Of a stretch of 39,951 nt of DNA, positions 24,388 to 32,437 are shown in pieces. Every line of letters starts with the position of its first letter. Positions within the stretch are counted from its first letter, which is position 1. The position numbers were made by a program, and so were the translations under genes. The DNA is from Christensenella sp036660175 (GTDB taxonomy: Bacteria; Bacillota; Clostridia; Christensenellales; Christensenellaceae). The stretch spans positions 1 through 39,951 of the forward strand of contig JAVXBD010000005.1 of assembly GCA_036660175.1 (NCBI GenBank), in the 5' to 3' direction. The notes under the pieces are model-generated. The model saw only the letters and a program-made list of their open reading frames with translations. It was not told where the DNA came from and ran no database searches.

Positions 24388-24408
24388 AATTTTCTCCTCT
24401 AAAGTGTA

Positions 24409-24966
24409 TTATTTTTTGCTGTTGATGATTTCTTTTACTTGTGCAACAGCCGCATCTAAATCATCGTTTACGACTTTATAATCGTATTTATCTACCAATG
24501 CCATTTCGCTACGTGCCTTTCCAAAGCGTTTATTGATTTGTTCTTCTGTTTCTGTGGCTCTTCCCCTTAACCTTTTTAAAAGTTCCTCCTCTGAGGGCGG
24601 CATAATAAAAATCATAATCGCCTGCGGATAATTCTGTTTTACTTGCATAGCACCTTGTACATCAATTTCTAAAATGACGTTTTTACCATCTGCCAGCCTC
24701 TCAAGCACCCGCTGTTTAGGTGTTCCATAAGAACAGCCAAACACATTTGCATACTCCAGAAAATCATCATTTTTGACCATTACATCAAATTCGTCCTGTG
24801 TCTTAAAGAAATAGTTCGCACCGTCTTTTTCATGAGGCCGAGGATTTCTTGTTGTACATGAAACAGAAATCTCTATATTCTTATCCTCTATTAGTTTTTC
24901 TACAATAGTACCTTTTCCACATCCCGATGGACCGGAAATCACAATCAAACTGCCTTTTTTATTCAT
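24409..24966 (-). CDS. gmk: guanylate kinase
   Basis: Phosphorylates GMP to GDP with ATP, an essential purine step. It has P-loop ISGPSGCGKGT, the GMP-binding run SCTTRNPRPHEKDGANYFF, ANVFGCSYGTP, LEIDVQGAMQVK and the lid RLRGRATETEEQI. I start at the ATG at 24966-24964 (185 aa), with GAGG 6 bases upstream. A longer frame begins 12 codons earlier inside remA but has no SD. It starts 1 bp after the remA stop. The yicC-remA-gmk-rpoZ order is conserved in Bacillota. Confidence 0.97.
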   Translation of the reverse strand: MNKKGSLIVISGPSGCGKGTIVEKLIEDKNIEISVSCTTRNPRPHEKDGANYFFKTQDEFDVMVKNDDFLEYANVFGCSYGTPKQRVLERLADGKNVILEIDVQGAMQVKQNYPQAIMIFIMPPSEEELLKRLRGRATETEEQINKRFGKARSEMALVDKYDYKVVNDDLDAAVAQVKEIINSKK

Positions 24967-24967
24967 A

Positions 24968-25231
24968 TCAATCCTCTTGTGTATCTGTGTCTTTTGTAAC
25001 AATTCTGTGTGCCACAGTTTCGGGCTGAACTGCCGATAAAATCACATGGTCACTATCCATAATTGCAACAGCTCTTGTGCGTCTGCCATAAGTTGCATCA
25101 ATCAGCATTCCTTTTGCACGTGCTTCCGTAATAATTCTTTTGATGGGTGCAGACTCTGGACTCACAATTGAAATCAATCTGTTTGCCGAAATAATATTCC
25201 CAAAACCGATGTTAATTAATTTTATTGACAT
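24968..25231 (-). CDS. remA: extracellular matrix regulator RemA (DUF370)
   Basis: In Bacillus subtilis RemA is a ring-forming DNA-binding protein that activates biofilm-matrix and osmoprotection genes. Here the 87 residues contain the family core IGFGNIISANRLISIVSP (8-25), ATYGRRTRAVAIMDSDHVIL and a short variable tail. The ATG has SD GGAGG 6 bases upstream. Its position between yicC and gmk matches the usual locus. What it regulates in this organism is not shown by the sequence. Confidence 0.94.
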   Translation of the reverse strand: MSIKLINIGFGNIISANRLISIVSPESAPIKRIITEARAKGMLIDATYGRRTRAVAIMDSDHVILSAVQPETVAHRIVTKDTDTQED

Positions 25232-25245
25232 ATGCAGCCTCCAAC

Positions 25246-26121
25246 TTATTCAATATTTTGTATTTGCTCTCTAATTTTTTCAATTTCACCCTTGCCTGCA
25301 ATCACAGCCTCCACAATTTCCATATCCTGCGATTTTGAACCAATGGTATTAAACTCACGATTTAACTCTTGAACAATAAAATCCATATTTCTTCCTTGCG
25401 GCGTATTCTCTTCCATAGATGCCTTAAAGTGTTTTACATGGCTTTTAATACGTACAATTTCTTCAGTAATATTACATCTATCTGCAAAAAAAGCCACTTC
25501 CTGCGCAAGTTTTTGCTGGTCTACTTCCGACCCGTCTAAAATCTCTTTGAGCCGGTCATTCAGCTTTTGCTTGTATTCGCCCACCACCGTATCTTCTTTT
25601 TCATGTATTCTTTGGGCAGACTCCAGTATCAAACCAAGGCGCTTCACAATATCGTTTTTTAACTGATTCCCCTCACGCTGTCTTGCATCCATCAGCTCCG
25701 CAAGTGCTGCATTCAAGTTAATTGTGAGGAGGTCTTTTAGTGCTTCCTCGTCGGAATCTTCTTCCTCATAAGTAACCACGTCTGGCAGACGCATAATGTG
25801 AGAGATAGCCAAATCATCTTTAATTTCTGTTTGCTTAACAATCTGATTCGCCGCCTCAACATATGCACGCACAAGCGGCATATCCACCAACACTTTTTTT
25901 GCATCTTCACGTTCAGAAGAATAGTTAATAAACACATCAATTCTGCCTCTATTTAGGTGCATCTTTAACAGTTTACGCACATCGTCTTCCAAAAACATTA
26001 AAAATCTTGGCTGCCGTATACTTATATCTAAAAATCTGTGGTTTACGCTTTTGATTTCTACCCGTATTTTTCTTCCGTCAATCGCAATTTCGCTTTTTCC
26101 AAAGCCTGTCATACTTTTCAC
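25246..26121 (-). CDS. yicC: YicC/YloC-family endoribonuclease
   Basis: A family of hexameric, metal-dependent endoribonucleases that affect small-RNA and mRNA stability. The 291 residues show the N-terminal signature KSMTGFGKSE, VEIKSVNHRFLDISIR, and GRIDVFINY. The C-terminal catalytic region has DRCNITEEIVRIKSHVKHF, RNMDFIVQELNREFNTIGSK and the final helix. The start is GTG (26121-26119), with GGAGG 10 bases upstream. It is the first gene of the long operon, driven by the extended -10 promoter at 26163-26171. Confidence 0.95.
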   Translation of the reverse strand: MKSMTGFGKSEIAIDGRKIRVEIKSVNHRFLDISIRQPRFLMFLEDDVRKLLKMHLNRGRIDVFINYSSEREDAKKVLVDMPLVRAYVEAANQIVKQTEIKDDLAISHIMRLPDVVTYEEEDSDEEALKDLLTINLNAALAELMDARQREGNQLKNDIVKRLGLILESAQRIHEKEDTVVGEYKQKLNDRLKEILDGSEVDQQKLAQEVAFFADRCNITEEIVRIKSHVKHFKASMEENTPQGRNMDFIVQELNREFNTIGSKSQDMEIVEAVIAGKGEIEKIREQIQNIE

Positions 26122-26162
26122 GCAGCAGTTTCCTCCGCATCTTCATTCATCTCTAATGTTAT

Positions 26163-26171
26163 ATTATATCA
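26163..26171 (-). promoter_or_regulatory. extended -10 promoter of the yicC-to-thiN operon
   Basis: TGATATAAT (TG at 26171-26170, TATAAT at 26168-26163) lies on the minus strand just after the stop of the AIR-synthase gene. No good -35 box is visible 17 bases upstream, which lies in that gene's last codons. The start would be near 26156, about 35 nt before the yicC GTG. No terminator precedes it, so read-through from gatCAB is likely as well. Confidence 0.6.
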
Positions 26172-26174
26172 TAT

Positions 26175-27170
26175 CTATCGTTTTTTTTCTATCACTTTAT
26201 ATAGTTCGTCCGATTGGTAGGCGCTTACCGCTTTTCGTTTATTGTTAGAAACATCAAAAACACCTTTTTTTGTAACTTTTCCAATCATCGTTGCCTTAAT
26301 TCCCTGTGCAGACAGTTCATGCACCACAGCCTCTCCATCAGATGTTGTAATAATCATACTGCCGCTCGAAATCAGACCATAGACATCAAGGTCATAGTAC
26401 TTACAAATCTTTTTAGTGACGTCCATTACTGGTACCTTTGAAAAATCAATATCCGCACCCGTATGGGATGCCTCGCACATCTCACAAATCGCACCAATCA
26501 CACCGCCCTCAGTAATATCGTGCATAGCAGAAACATCAAGCTTTGCCGCCGCCGCACCGTCTTTTACGACACTCAGCGAATTTCTGATTTCTTCAAGCTG
26601 TACATAATCAAGTGCGTGAAACTGATTTTTCAGTTCGCTCAGAAAATCATTGGCGATAATAGTCGTACCTTCAATTCCAGCATATTTTGTCATGAGAATA
26701 TCTTCGCCAATTTTCATATCCGACGTCTTAAACATCTTGTTTTCAATAACAGGTTTCCCAATCATTGCCACCGATACGATGATTCTATTGACAGAATCTG
26801 TAATCTCTGTGTGTCCGCCAATGATGTCTATATTCATGTTGCTTGCAGTACTTGTAAGCTGATCAATCACTTTTTTAATATCATCATCTTGTGCGCTTGG
26901 CGGTATCAGCAACGTTACCAATGCTGCAATCGGGATTGCTCCTGCCGCCGCAATATCGTTTGCATTGATGTATATTGCAAGCTCTCCAGTTTGCTCGTTG
27001 GATGCGGTAATTGGATCTGTTGAAACAACGCACATGCCGCCTTTAATTTTTACAGCACAGCAGTCTTCGCCAATGCCTGCTCCAACAACCGTTTCTTCAT
27101 TTTTGTTGATAATTTTATTCAGCACCAACTCTTCAAGCTGTGTATTTGTTAGTTTTCCTTGTTTTAACAT
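26175..27170 (-). CDS. AIR synthase-related protein, HypE-like, function unknown
   Basis: Belongs to the PurM/AIR-synthase fold that includes HypE, ThiL and SelD. The N-terminal half has the ATP-binding pattern GAGIGEDCCAVKI, VVSTDPITAS, NANDIAAAGAIPIA and DIIGGHTEITDS. The C-terminal half has HDITEGGVIGAICEMCE. The 331 residues are near HypE length, but the protein ends in ELYKVIEKKR and lacks the C-terminal cysteine that HypE uses to carry carbamoyl/cyano groups, so it is probably not a hydrogenase maturation factor. The ATG shares bases with the gatB stop (TGATG), so it is co-translated with gatB. The substrate is unknown. Confidence 0.85.
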   Translation of the reverse strand: MLKQGKLTNTQLEELVLNKIINKNEETVVGAGIGEDCCAVKIKGGMCVVSTDPITASNEQTGELAIYINANDIAAAGAIPIAALVTLLIPPSAQDDDIKKVIDQLTSTASNMNIDIIGGHTEITDSVNRIIVSVAMIGKPVIENKMFKTSDMKIGEDILMTKYAGIEGTTIIANDFLSELKNQFHALDYVQLEEIRNSLSVVKDGAAAAKLDVSAMHDITEGGVIGAICEMCEASHTGADIDFSKVPVMDVTKKICKYYDLDVYGLISSGSMIITTSDGEAVVHELSAQGIKATMIGKVTKKGVFDVSNNKRKAVSAYQSDELYKVIEKKR

Positions 27171-28603
27171 CACTTACCCGCACGCTCAAGTTCTGCTTTT
27201 ACAAGCTCATTGACTGTCTTAGGATTCGCCTTTCCCTTTGTCGCTTTCATCACCTGTCCCACAAAAAAGGTCATTGCTTTGGGGTTTCCTCCCTGATAAT
27301 CTGCGACAGGCTTTGGGTTATCCTCCACTATCCTTTGAACAATTTCAAGAATTTCATCAGCATTGTCCATCTGCTTTAAGCCTTTTTCCTGCACAATCGT
27401 CATTGGATCTTTGCCTGTTTTAAAAAGCTCCTCAAAAACTTGTTTTGCAACACTTGAGTTAATGACATGATCGCTCACTAATTTCAACACATCTGTCAAT
27501 CCCTTGGGTGAAATTGGAATGTTCTTTGCTTCCATGTTGTTTTCATTTAATAACCGTGCCAAATCAACCATAATATAATTGCTGATTGCCTTTGGCTCGT
27601 TATAAATCGCAACACATTCTTCAAAAAACTGTGCTGTATATTTAGACATTGTCAGAATCGACGCATCATACTCCGGAAGCCCAAACTCCCTTATGTATCG
27701 CTCTCTTTTTGCCGCTGGAAGCTCTGGCAGTGCCTCCCTAATGCTTTTGATGCGTTCATCGCTCAGATAAATCGGAACAAGGTCTGGATCAGGAAAATAC
27801 CGATAGTCGTGTGCTTCTTCTTTATCACGCATCGGGAAAGTCCTGCCTTTTGTTTCGTCCCATCTTCTTGTTTCCTGCACGATAGTGCCGCCATCCTCAA
27901 CAACCTGCGTATGACGTTTTACTTCGTATTCAATTGCACGAGTTGCCGCCGAAAAGCTATTGATATTTTTAAGCTCAGAGCGTGTCCCATATTCTTTTTG
28001 ACCATAAGGTCTTATAGAAATATTAATGTCACACCGTAAAGAACCCTCTTCCATCTTGCAATCAGAAACACCAATGTATTCCATATTCGCCTTGATGGTA
28101 TCCAAAAACGCCTTAACCTGTGCCGCACTTCTAAAATCTGGCTCGGTTACAATCTCCATCAACGGTACTCCGCCACGATTATAATCCACCAAACTTTGCG
28201 TGCCTTGATGCAGAAGCTTACCCGCATCTTCTTCTATGTGGATACGTGTGATACCAATTTTATGTTTTTCTCCTTCCGCCTCAATCTCCACCTCACCCGT
28301 GGAACACAACGGAAAATCAAACTGTGAAATCTGATATGCCTTTGATAAATCTGGATAAAAATAGCCTTTTCTGTCCAGCTTTGAAAAATTCGGTATCTTG
28401 CAGTTAAGGGCAAGTCCTGCACGCACGCCATATTCCACCGCTTGTTCGTTTAATACAGGCAGTGTCCCTGGCATAGAAAGACAAACAGGACAAACATTCG
28501 TGTTTGGCTCGCCGCCGAATTTATTTTTGCAGCCGCAAAATATTTTTGTATTGGTATCCATTTCAACATGGACTTCAAGTCCTATGACTGTTTCATATTT
28601 CAT
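27170..28603 (-). CDS. gatB: Asp/Glu-tRNA amidotransferase subunit B
   Basis: The tRNA-binding kinase subunit of GatCAB, which turns Glu-tRNA(Gln) and/or Asp-tRNA(Asn) into the amidated forms. The 477 residues begin YETVIGLEVHVEM, with the zinc-site cysteines FCGC and CPVC, then DRKGYFYPDLSKAYQISQ, FNRGG-like YNRGGVPLMEIVTEPD, and the C-terminal YqeY-like helical domain ending VNELVKAELE. The ATG has SD GGAGTG. A gap of 30 bp separates it from gatA. Confidence 0.98.
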   Translation of the reverse strand: MKYETVIGLEVHVEMDTNTKIFCGCKNKFGGEPNTNVCPVCLSMPGTLPVLNEQAVEYGVRAGLALNCKIPNFSKLDRKGYFYPDLSKAYQISQFDFPLCSTGEVEIEAEGEKHKIGITRIHIEEDAGKLLHQGTQSLVDYNRGGVPLMEIVTEPDFRSAAQVKAFLDTIKANMEYIGVSDCKMEEGSLRCDINISIRPYGQKEYGTRSELKNINSFSAATRAIEYEVKRHTQVVEDGGTIVQETRRWDETKGRTFPMRDKEEAHDYRYFPDPDLVPIYLSDERIKSIREALPELPAAKRERYIREFGLPEYDASILTMSKYTAQFFEECVAIYNEPKAISNYIMVDLARLLNENNMEAKNIPISPKGLTDVLKLVSDHVINSSVAKQVFEELFKTGKDPMTIVQEKGLKQMDNADEILEIVQRIVEDNPKPVADYQGGNPKAMTFFVGQVMKATKGKANPKTVNELVKAELERAGK

Positions 28604-28633
28604 AAATCTTCACTCCATCAAACAAACACTTTT

Positions 28634-30088
28634 TTAGAGAACAGGCTTTTGCTGAAACTGTACTGCCTGCTCATACTGGTACGCCGCACGAAACATTGTA
28701 TTCTCGTCAAACGCCTTTGCAATAATCTGCACGCTTAGCGGCAGTCCCTCGCTTGATAATCCCGACGGCAGTGAGATTGCAGTCAGACCTGCAATGTTCA
28801 CAGGAACCGTAAACAAATCCGTCACATACATTTCAATCGGCGTTGATTTTTCGCCTATTTTGAATGCTGGTGCAGGTGTTGTCGGTGAAAGCAATATATC
28901 ATATTTTTCAAAAAGCCTGTCAAAATCGTTTTTTATTAACGTTCTTGCTTTTAGTGCTTTTAAATAATACGCATCGTAATATCCAGAGCTTAGTACATAG
29001 TTTCCAAGCATAATCCTGCGTTTTGTTTCGTCCCCAAATCCCTCACTGCGTGTATGCTTATACATTTGTTTTAAATCTTCATATTCTTGTGTACGATAAC
29101 CATATCGAATCCCATCAAAGCGTGCAAGATTCGACGAAACCTCTGCTGATGCAATCACATAATATGCCGAAAGTGCATAGTCAAACGTGGGCAGCGATGT
29201 TTCCTCTACAATTGCACCCATATCCTCAAACATTTTCATAGCACAAAGAAAAGAGTTTTTTACGTCTGCTGTTACTTCCTGCTCCAAATACTGCTTAGGG
29301 ACACCTATTTTCATGCCTTTAATCTCCTGCTTCATGTTCTTCCCGTAAACAGGATACTCCATGATTGCAGAAGTGGAGTCTTTTTTATCATTTCCAGAAA
29401 TCAAATTCAGCACAAATGCCGAATCCTCTACATTTTTTGTGATAGGACCGATTTGGTCAAGTGATGATGCAAAAGCCATCAAGCCATATCTCGAAACCGT
29501 TCCGTATGTCGGCTTTAGACCTACAACACCGCAATATGCCGCTGGCTGCCGTACTGATCCACCCGTATCAGAACCAAGCGCAAAAATCGCTTCATCTGCC
29601 GCAATAGATGCCGCACTTCCGCCTGAAGATCCGCCAGGCACACAATCTAAATTCCAAGGATTTTTTGTTTTGCCAAAAAAAGACGTTTCAGTAGAAGAAC
29701 CCATCGCAAATTCGTCCATGTTTGCTTTTGCAACAAGCACATACTCCTGTTCCTTTAGTTTTTCAATCACCGTTGCATCATAAACAGGAATATAGTTGGC
29801 AAGCATCTTTGAAGCCGCTGTACTACGCACATCTTTGGTGGAAATATTGTCTTTGATAATAGCCGGTATTCCTGCAAGCTTTCCAAGCTTTTCGCCTTTT
29901 GCACGTTTTTCATCAATGGCCCTTGCATAGTCCATCGCCTGCTCATTGCATTGTGTGACTAATGCGTTTATTTTCGGCTCTGCAGACTGTATAGCGTCTA
30001 AGCATGCCTGCGTCAATTCTGCCGATGAAATCTCTTTCTTTTCAAGCATTTCACTTGCTGTTTTTATGTTAAGCGTATTCAGCTTCAT
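28634..30088 (-). CDS. gatA: Asp/Glu-tRNA amidotransferase subunit A
   Basis: The amidase subunit, which frees ammonia from glutamine for GatB. The 484-residue amidase-signature protein has its Ser-cisSer-Lys triad visible: Lys in IPAIIKDNIST (about 78-88), the glycine-serine run VPGGSSGGSAAS, and GSDTGGSVRQPAA with the nucleophilic serine. The tail ends in the usual FQ-rich helix. The ATG has SD GGAGG 6 bases upstream, and the gene lies 12 bp after gatC. The presence of gatCAB implies that glutaminyl- and/or asparaginyl-tRNA is made indirectly. Confidence 0.98.
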   Translation of the reverse strand: MKLNTLNIKTASEMLEKKEISSAELTQACLDAIQSAEPKINALVTQCNEQAMDYARAIDEKRAKGEKLGKLAGIPAIIKDNISTKDVRSTAASKMLANYIPVYDATVIEKLKEQEYVLVAKANMDEFAMGSSTETSFFGKTKNPWNLDCVPGGSSGGSAASIAADEAIFALGSDTGGSVRQPAAYCGVVGLKPTYGTVSRYGLMAFASSLDQIGPITKNVEDSAFVLNLISGNDKKDSTSAIMEYPVYGKNMKQEIKGMKIGVPKQYLEQEVTADVKNSFLCAMKMFEDMGAIVEETSLPTFDYALSAYYVIASAEVSSNLARFDGIRYGYRTQEYEDLKQMYKHTRSEGFGDETKRRIMLGNYVLSSGYYDAYYLKALKARTLIKNDFDRLFEKYDILLSPTTPAPAFKIGEKSTPIEMYVTDLFTVPVNIAGLTAISLPSGLSSEGLPLSVQIIAKAFDENTMFRAAYQYEQAVQFQQKPVL

Positions 30089-30100
30089 CTTTATCCTCCA

Positions 30101-30388
30101 TCACTCTACAACTTTTGGCACAACAAAGCATCCGTCTTCTTTTTGAGGTGCATTTTTAATCATTTGTTCTCTATCACATACCTCACGTGCAACATCTTCA
30201 CGAAACACGTTCTGCTGTTTTAAAATATAGGTTGTCGGCTCTACGCCGTCTGTATCAAGCTCATTTAGCTTTTCAGCATGCGCCAATATATCGTCTAAAT
30301 TTTTTTGTAGCATCAATTCCGTCTGCTCGTCTAAGCTAAGCATAGAAAGTGATGCGATTCTTTTCACTTCGTCCAGTGTCACCCTCAT
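30101..30388 (-). CDS. gatC: Asp/Glu-tRNA amidotransferase subunit C
   Basis: The small subunit that wraps around GatA and stabilises the GatCAB complex. Its 95 residues show the family features: VTLDEVKRIASLSML at the N terminus, a central helix LDDILAHAEKLNELDTDGVEPT and the C-terminal NAPQKEDGCFVVPKVVE. The ATG has a perfect AGGAGG SD 7 bases upstream. It is the first gene of the gatCAB-HypE-like operon. Confidence 0.96.
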   Translation of the reverse strand: MRVTLDEVKRIASLSMLSLDEQTELMLQKNLDDILAHAEKLNELDTDGVEPTTYILKQQNVFREDVAREVCDREQMIKNAPQKEDGCFVVPKVVE

Positions 30389-30424
30389 GGTTCATCCTCC
30401 TGTTTAAAATCAAATTTACAAATT

Positions 30425-30455
30425 ATTATACCATATTTTTATCTTGTATACACAA
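30425..30455 (-). promoter_or_regulatory. extended -10 promoter of gatCAB
   Basis: TGGTATAAT (TG at 30433-30432, TATAAT at 30430-30425) lies on the minus strand. A TTGTGT at 30455-30450 could be a -35 box, but its 19-base spacer is long. The start near 30418 gives a leader of about 30 nt. It sits in the 71-bp gap after ligA, where I see no terminator. Confidence 0.7.
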
Positions 30456-30459
30456 TTTA

Positions 30460-32424
30460 TCAGCGAATCATTTCTTCAAACTGATGCTCGTCAATCACAA
30501 CAACTCCAAGCTCTGTCGCTTTTTTAAGCTTGCTGCCTGCATTTTCTCCTGCCAGCACATAATTTGTTTTTGCACTGACCGCCGAGCTTGCCTTGCCGCC
30601 TAGGCTTTCGATAATTTCCTGTGCTTGTGTACGTGAATAGTTTGTAAGCGTACCCGTCACAACAAAGGTAAGTCCGCTAAACTGCCCGTCTTGTTTCTTG
30701 CCCTCATCATCTATCACTTTAACACCAAAATCAAACAATTCCTGTACAACCTGCATATACGCTCTATTTGTAAAAAAATATCTAATATCGCCTGCAACTA
30801 CCTCGCCAATATCGCTGATTGCAGTAAGTTCCTCTTGTGTAGCGTTTTTTATATTCTCAAAGGTTTTAAAATTCTTCGCCAAGTCCTTTGCAGTTTTTTT
30901 GCCGACATTTGAAATCCCCAACGCATAAATAAAGTTGGAAAGAGGTGTGGCTTTGCTTGCTTCGATTGCATTTATTATATTATCTGCACGTTTGTCTAAA
31001 AAGCCCTCCAGCGTCAGCAACTGTTCTTTTGTCAAGGTATAAATACCCGCAATGTCTTTAATATCCAATTTTTCAAACAATACTTCGATTGTTTTTTCGC
31101 TGATATTTTCAATATTCATTGCATCACGAGAAACAAAATGAACCATTCTTGAAGTAAGCTGAGGCTTACAGCTCAACGAATTAGGGCAAAATAAATTCGG
31201 CCCGATTTCTTCTAATTTTGTATGACAAGAAGGACAAAACTCCGGTTTTTCTATGGTAATCAGTTCGTTTTCGCTTTGCAGTGCAACCGCACCTAAAATC
31301 TCTGGAATCACATCATTAGAACGTCTGATAAAAACTTCTGCGTTTATTTTTACTTTTTTACGCAAAATATCTTCATAATTGTTGAGTGTCGCACGCTGTA
31401 CAGTCACTCCGCCAATATCAACTGGTTCCAAATGCGCAAGCGGTGTTAATTTCCCCGTCCTGCCTACGTCCCATGTCACCTCAAGCACTTTGGTTGTCAT
31501 TTCTTGTGCCGCAAATTTATAAGCAATTGCCCATCGTGGAGATTTCTGCGTATATCCCAGTGCATCTCTCATCTTAAAGTCTGTAATTTTTATCACCATT
31601 CCATCAATGAGAAAATCCAAATTAAGACGTTCTTGCTCGGCCTGATCAATCGCTTTTTTGATTGCCTGCATATTGTCAAAATATTTTTCATAAGTGCTGA
31701 CATGAAATTTATTTTGACGTAAAAAATCAATCATCTGCTGATGGTTTTCAAAAATGACTCCCTCGATATATCCAACATTATAAATAAAAGCATCTAAATT
31801 CCGCTTTGCTGTTTGCTTTGGATCGAGGTTTCGGATTGCTCCTGCTGCTGCATTTCTCGCATTTTTAAGCGGTTCTTTCGCCGTCTGGTTGTATTGTTCC
31901 AGCACCGAAAGTTTGATAATCGCCTCGCCCTGCACTTCCATTTTTCCTTGAAAATCAATCTTTAACGGCACCGACTTAATGGTTTTTATTTGTTGCGTAA
32001 CATCTTCACCAATTTCGCCGTTTCCACGTGTGGCAGCGCCAATCAGGTAGCCTTTATCATATGTCAAATTGATGGTCAATCCATCAAATTTATACTCCAA
32101 AGAATACGTAGGCTTTGCAAGTCTAAGCTCCGCTGCCGCCTTTTGCACACGATCACGCCACGCCTCTACTTCCTGTATGCTTTGTGCCTTTGAAAGACTC
32201 CATAACGCCGATAGGTGCTTGTGCTTTACAAATCCCTTAAGCAGCTCTCCGCCCACTCTTAACGTCGGCGAATCCTGCTCGATATGCCCTGTACGTTCTT
32301 CAATCAAAACAAGCTGGTCATAAAGCTTATCATATTGTGCATCAGACACAATTGGCTCGTCAAGAACATAATAGTGATAAGCATATTGATTCAGTTTTTC
32401 AATAATCTCTCTTATATTCTCCAT
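30460..32424 (-). CDS. ligA: NAD-dependent DNA ligase, divergent LigA
   Basis: Seals nicks using NAD+. The domain order is standard: Ia/adenylation domain (Lys in EYKFDGLTINL), OB fold, four-cysteine zinc finger (CPSCHTKL and CPNSLSC), helix-hairpin-helix region, and C-terminal BRCT (from about 585, GLTFVVTGTL). I start at the ATG at 32424-32422 (654 aa), with AGGTG 5 bases before it. The upstream in-frame extension is inside pcrA. Several usually constant positions differ: HLSALWSLSKAQ in place of the common PMLSLxNAF, and RGNG in place of RGDG before GEDVT. It follows pcrA by 13 bp. Confidence 0.94.
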   Translation of the reverse strand: MENIREIIEKLNQYAYHYYVLDEPIVSDAQYDKLYDQLVLIEERTGHIEQDSPTLRVGGELLKGFVKHKHLSALWSLSKAQSIQEVEAWRDRVQKAAAELRLAKPTYSLEYKFDGLTINLTYDKGYLIGAATRGNGEIGEDVTQQIKTIKSVPLKIDFQGKMEVQGEAIIKLSVLEQYNQTAKEPLKNARNAAAGAIRNLDPKQTAKRNLDAFIYNVGYIEGVIFENHQQMIDFLRQNKFHVSTYEKYFDNMQAIKKAIDQAEQERLNLDFLIDGMVIKITDFKMRDALGYTQKSPRWAIAYKFAAQEMTTKVLEVTWDVGRTGKLTPLAHLEPVDIGGVTVQRATLNNYEDILRKKVKINAEVFIRRSNDVIPEILGAVALQSENELITIEKPEFCPSCHTKLEEIGPNLFCPNSLSCKPQLTSRMVHFVSRDAMNIENISEKTIEVLFEKLDIKDIAGIYTLTKEQLLTLEGFLDKRADNIINAIEASKATPLSNFIYALGISNVGKKTAKDLAKNFKTFENIKNATQEELTAISDIGEVVAGDIRYFFTNRAYMQVVQELFDFGVKVIDDEGKKQDGQFSGLTFVVTGTLTNYSRTQAQEIIESLGGKASSAVSAKTNYVLAGENAGSKLKKATELGVVVIDEHQFEEMIR

Positions 32425-32437
32425 AAAGCACCTAATT

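Noticed and set aside
26463..27023. A 186-codon plus-strand frame opposite the HypE-like gene, and similar long shadows opposite fakA and coaBC
   Set aside because: They mirror conserved minus-strand genes and have no family resemblance or start signals.
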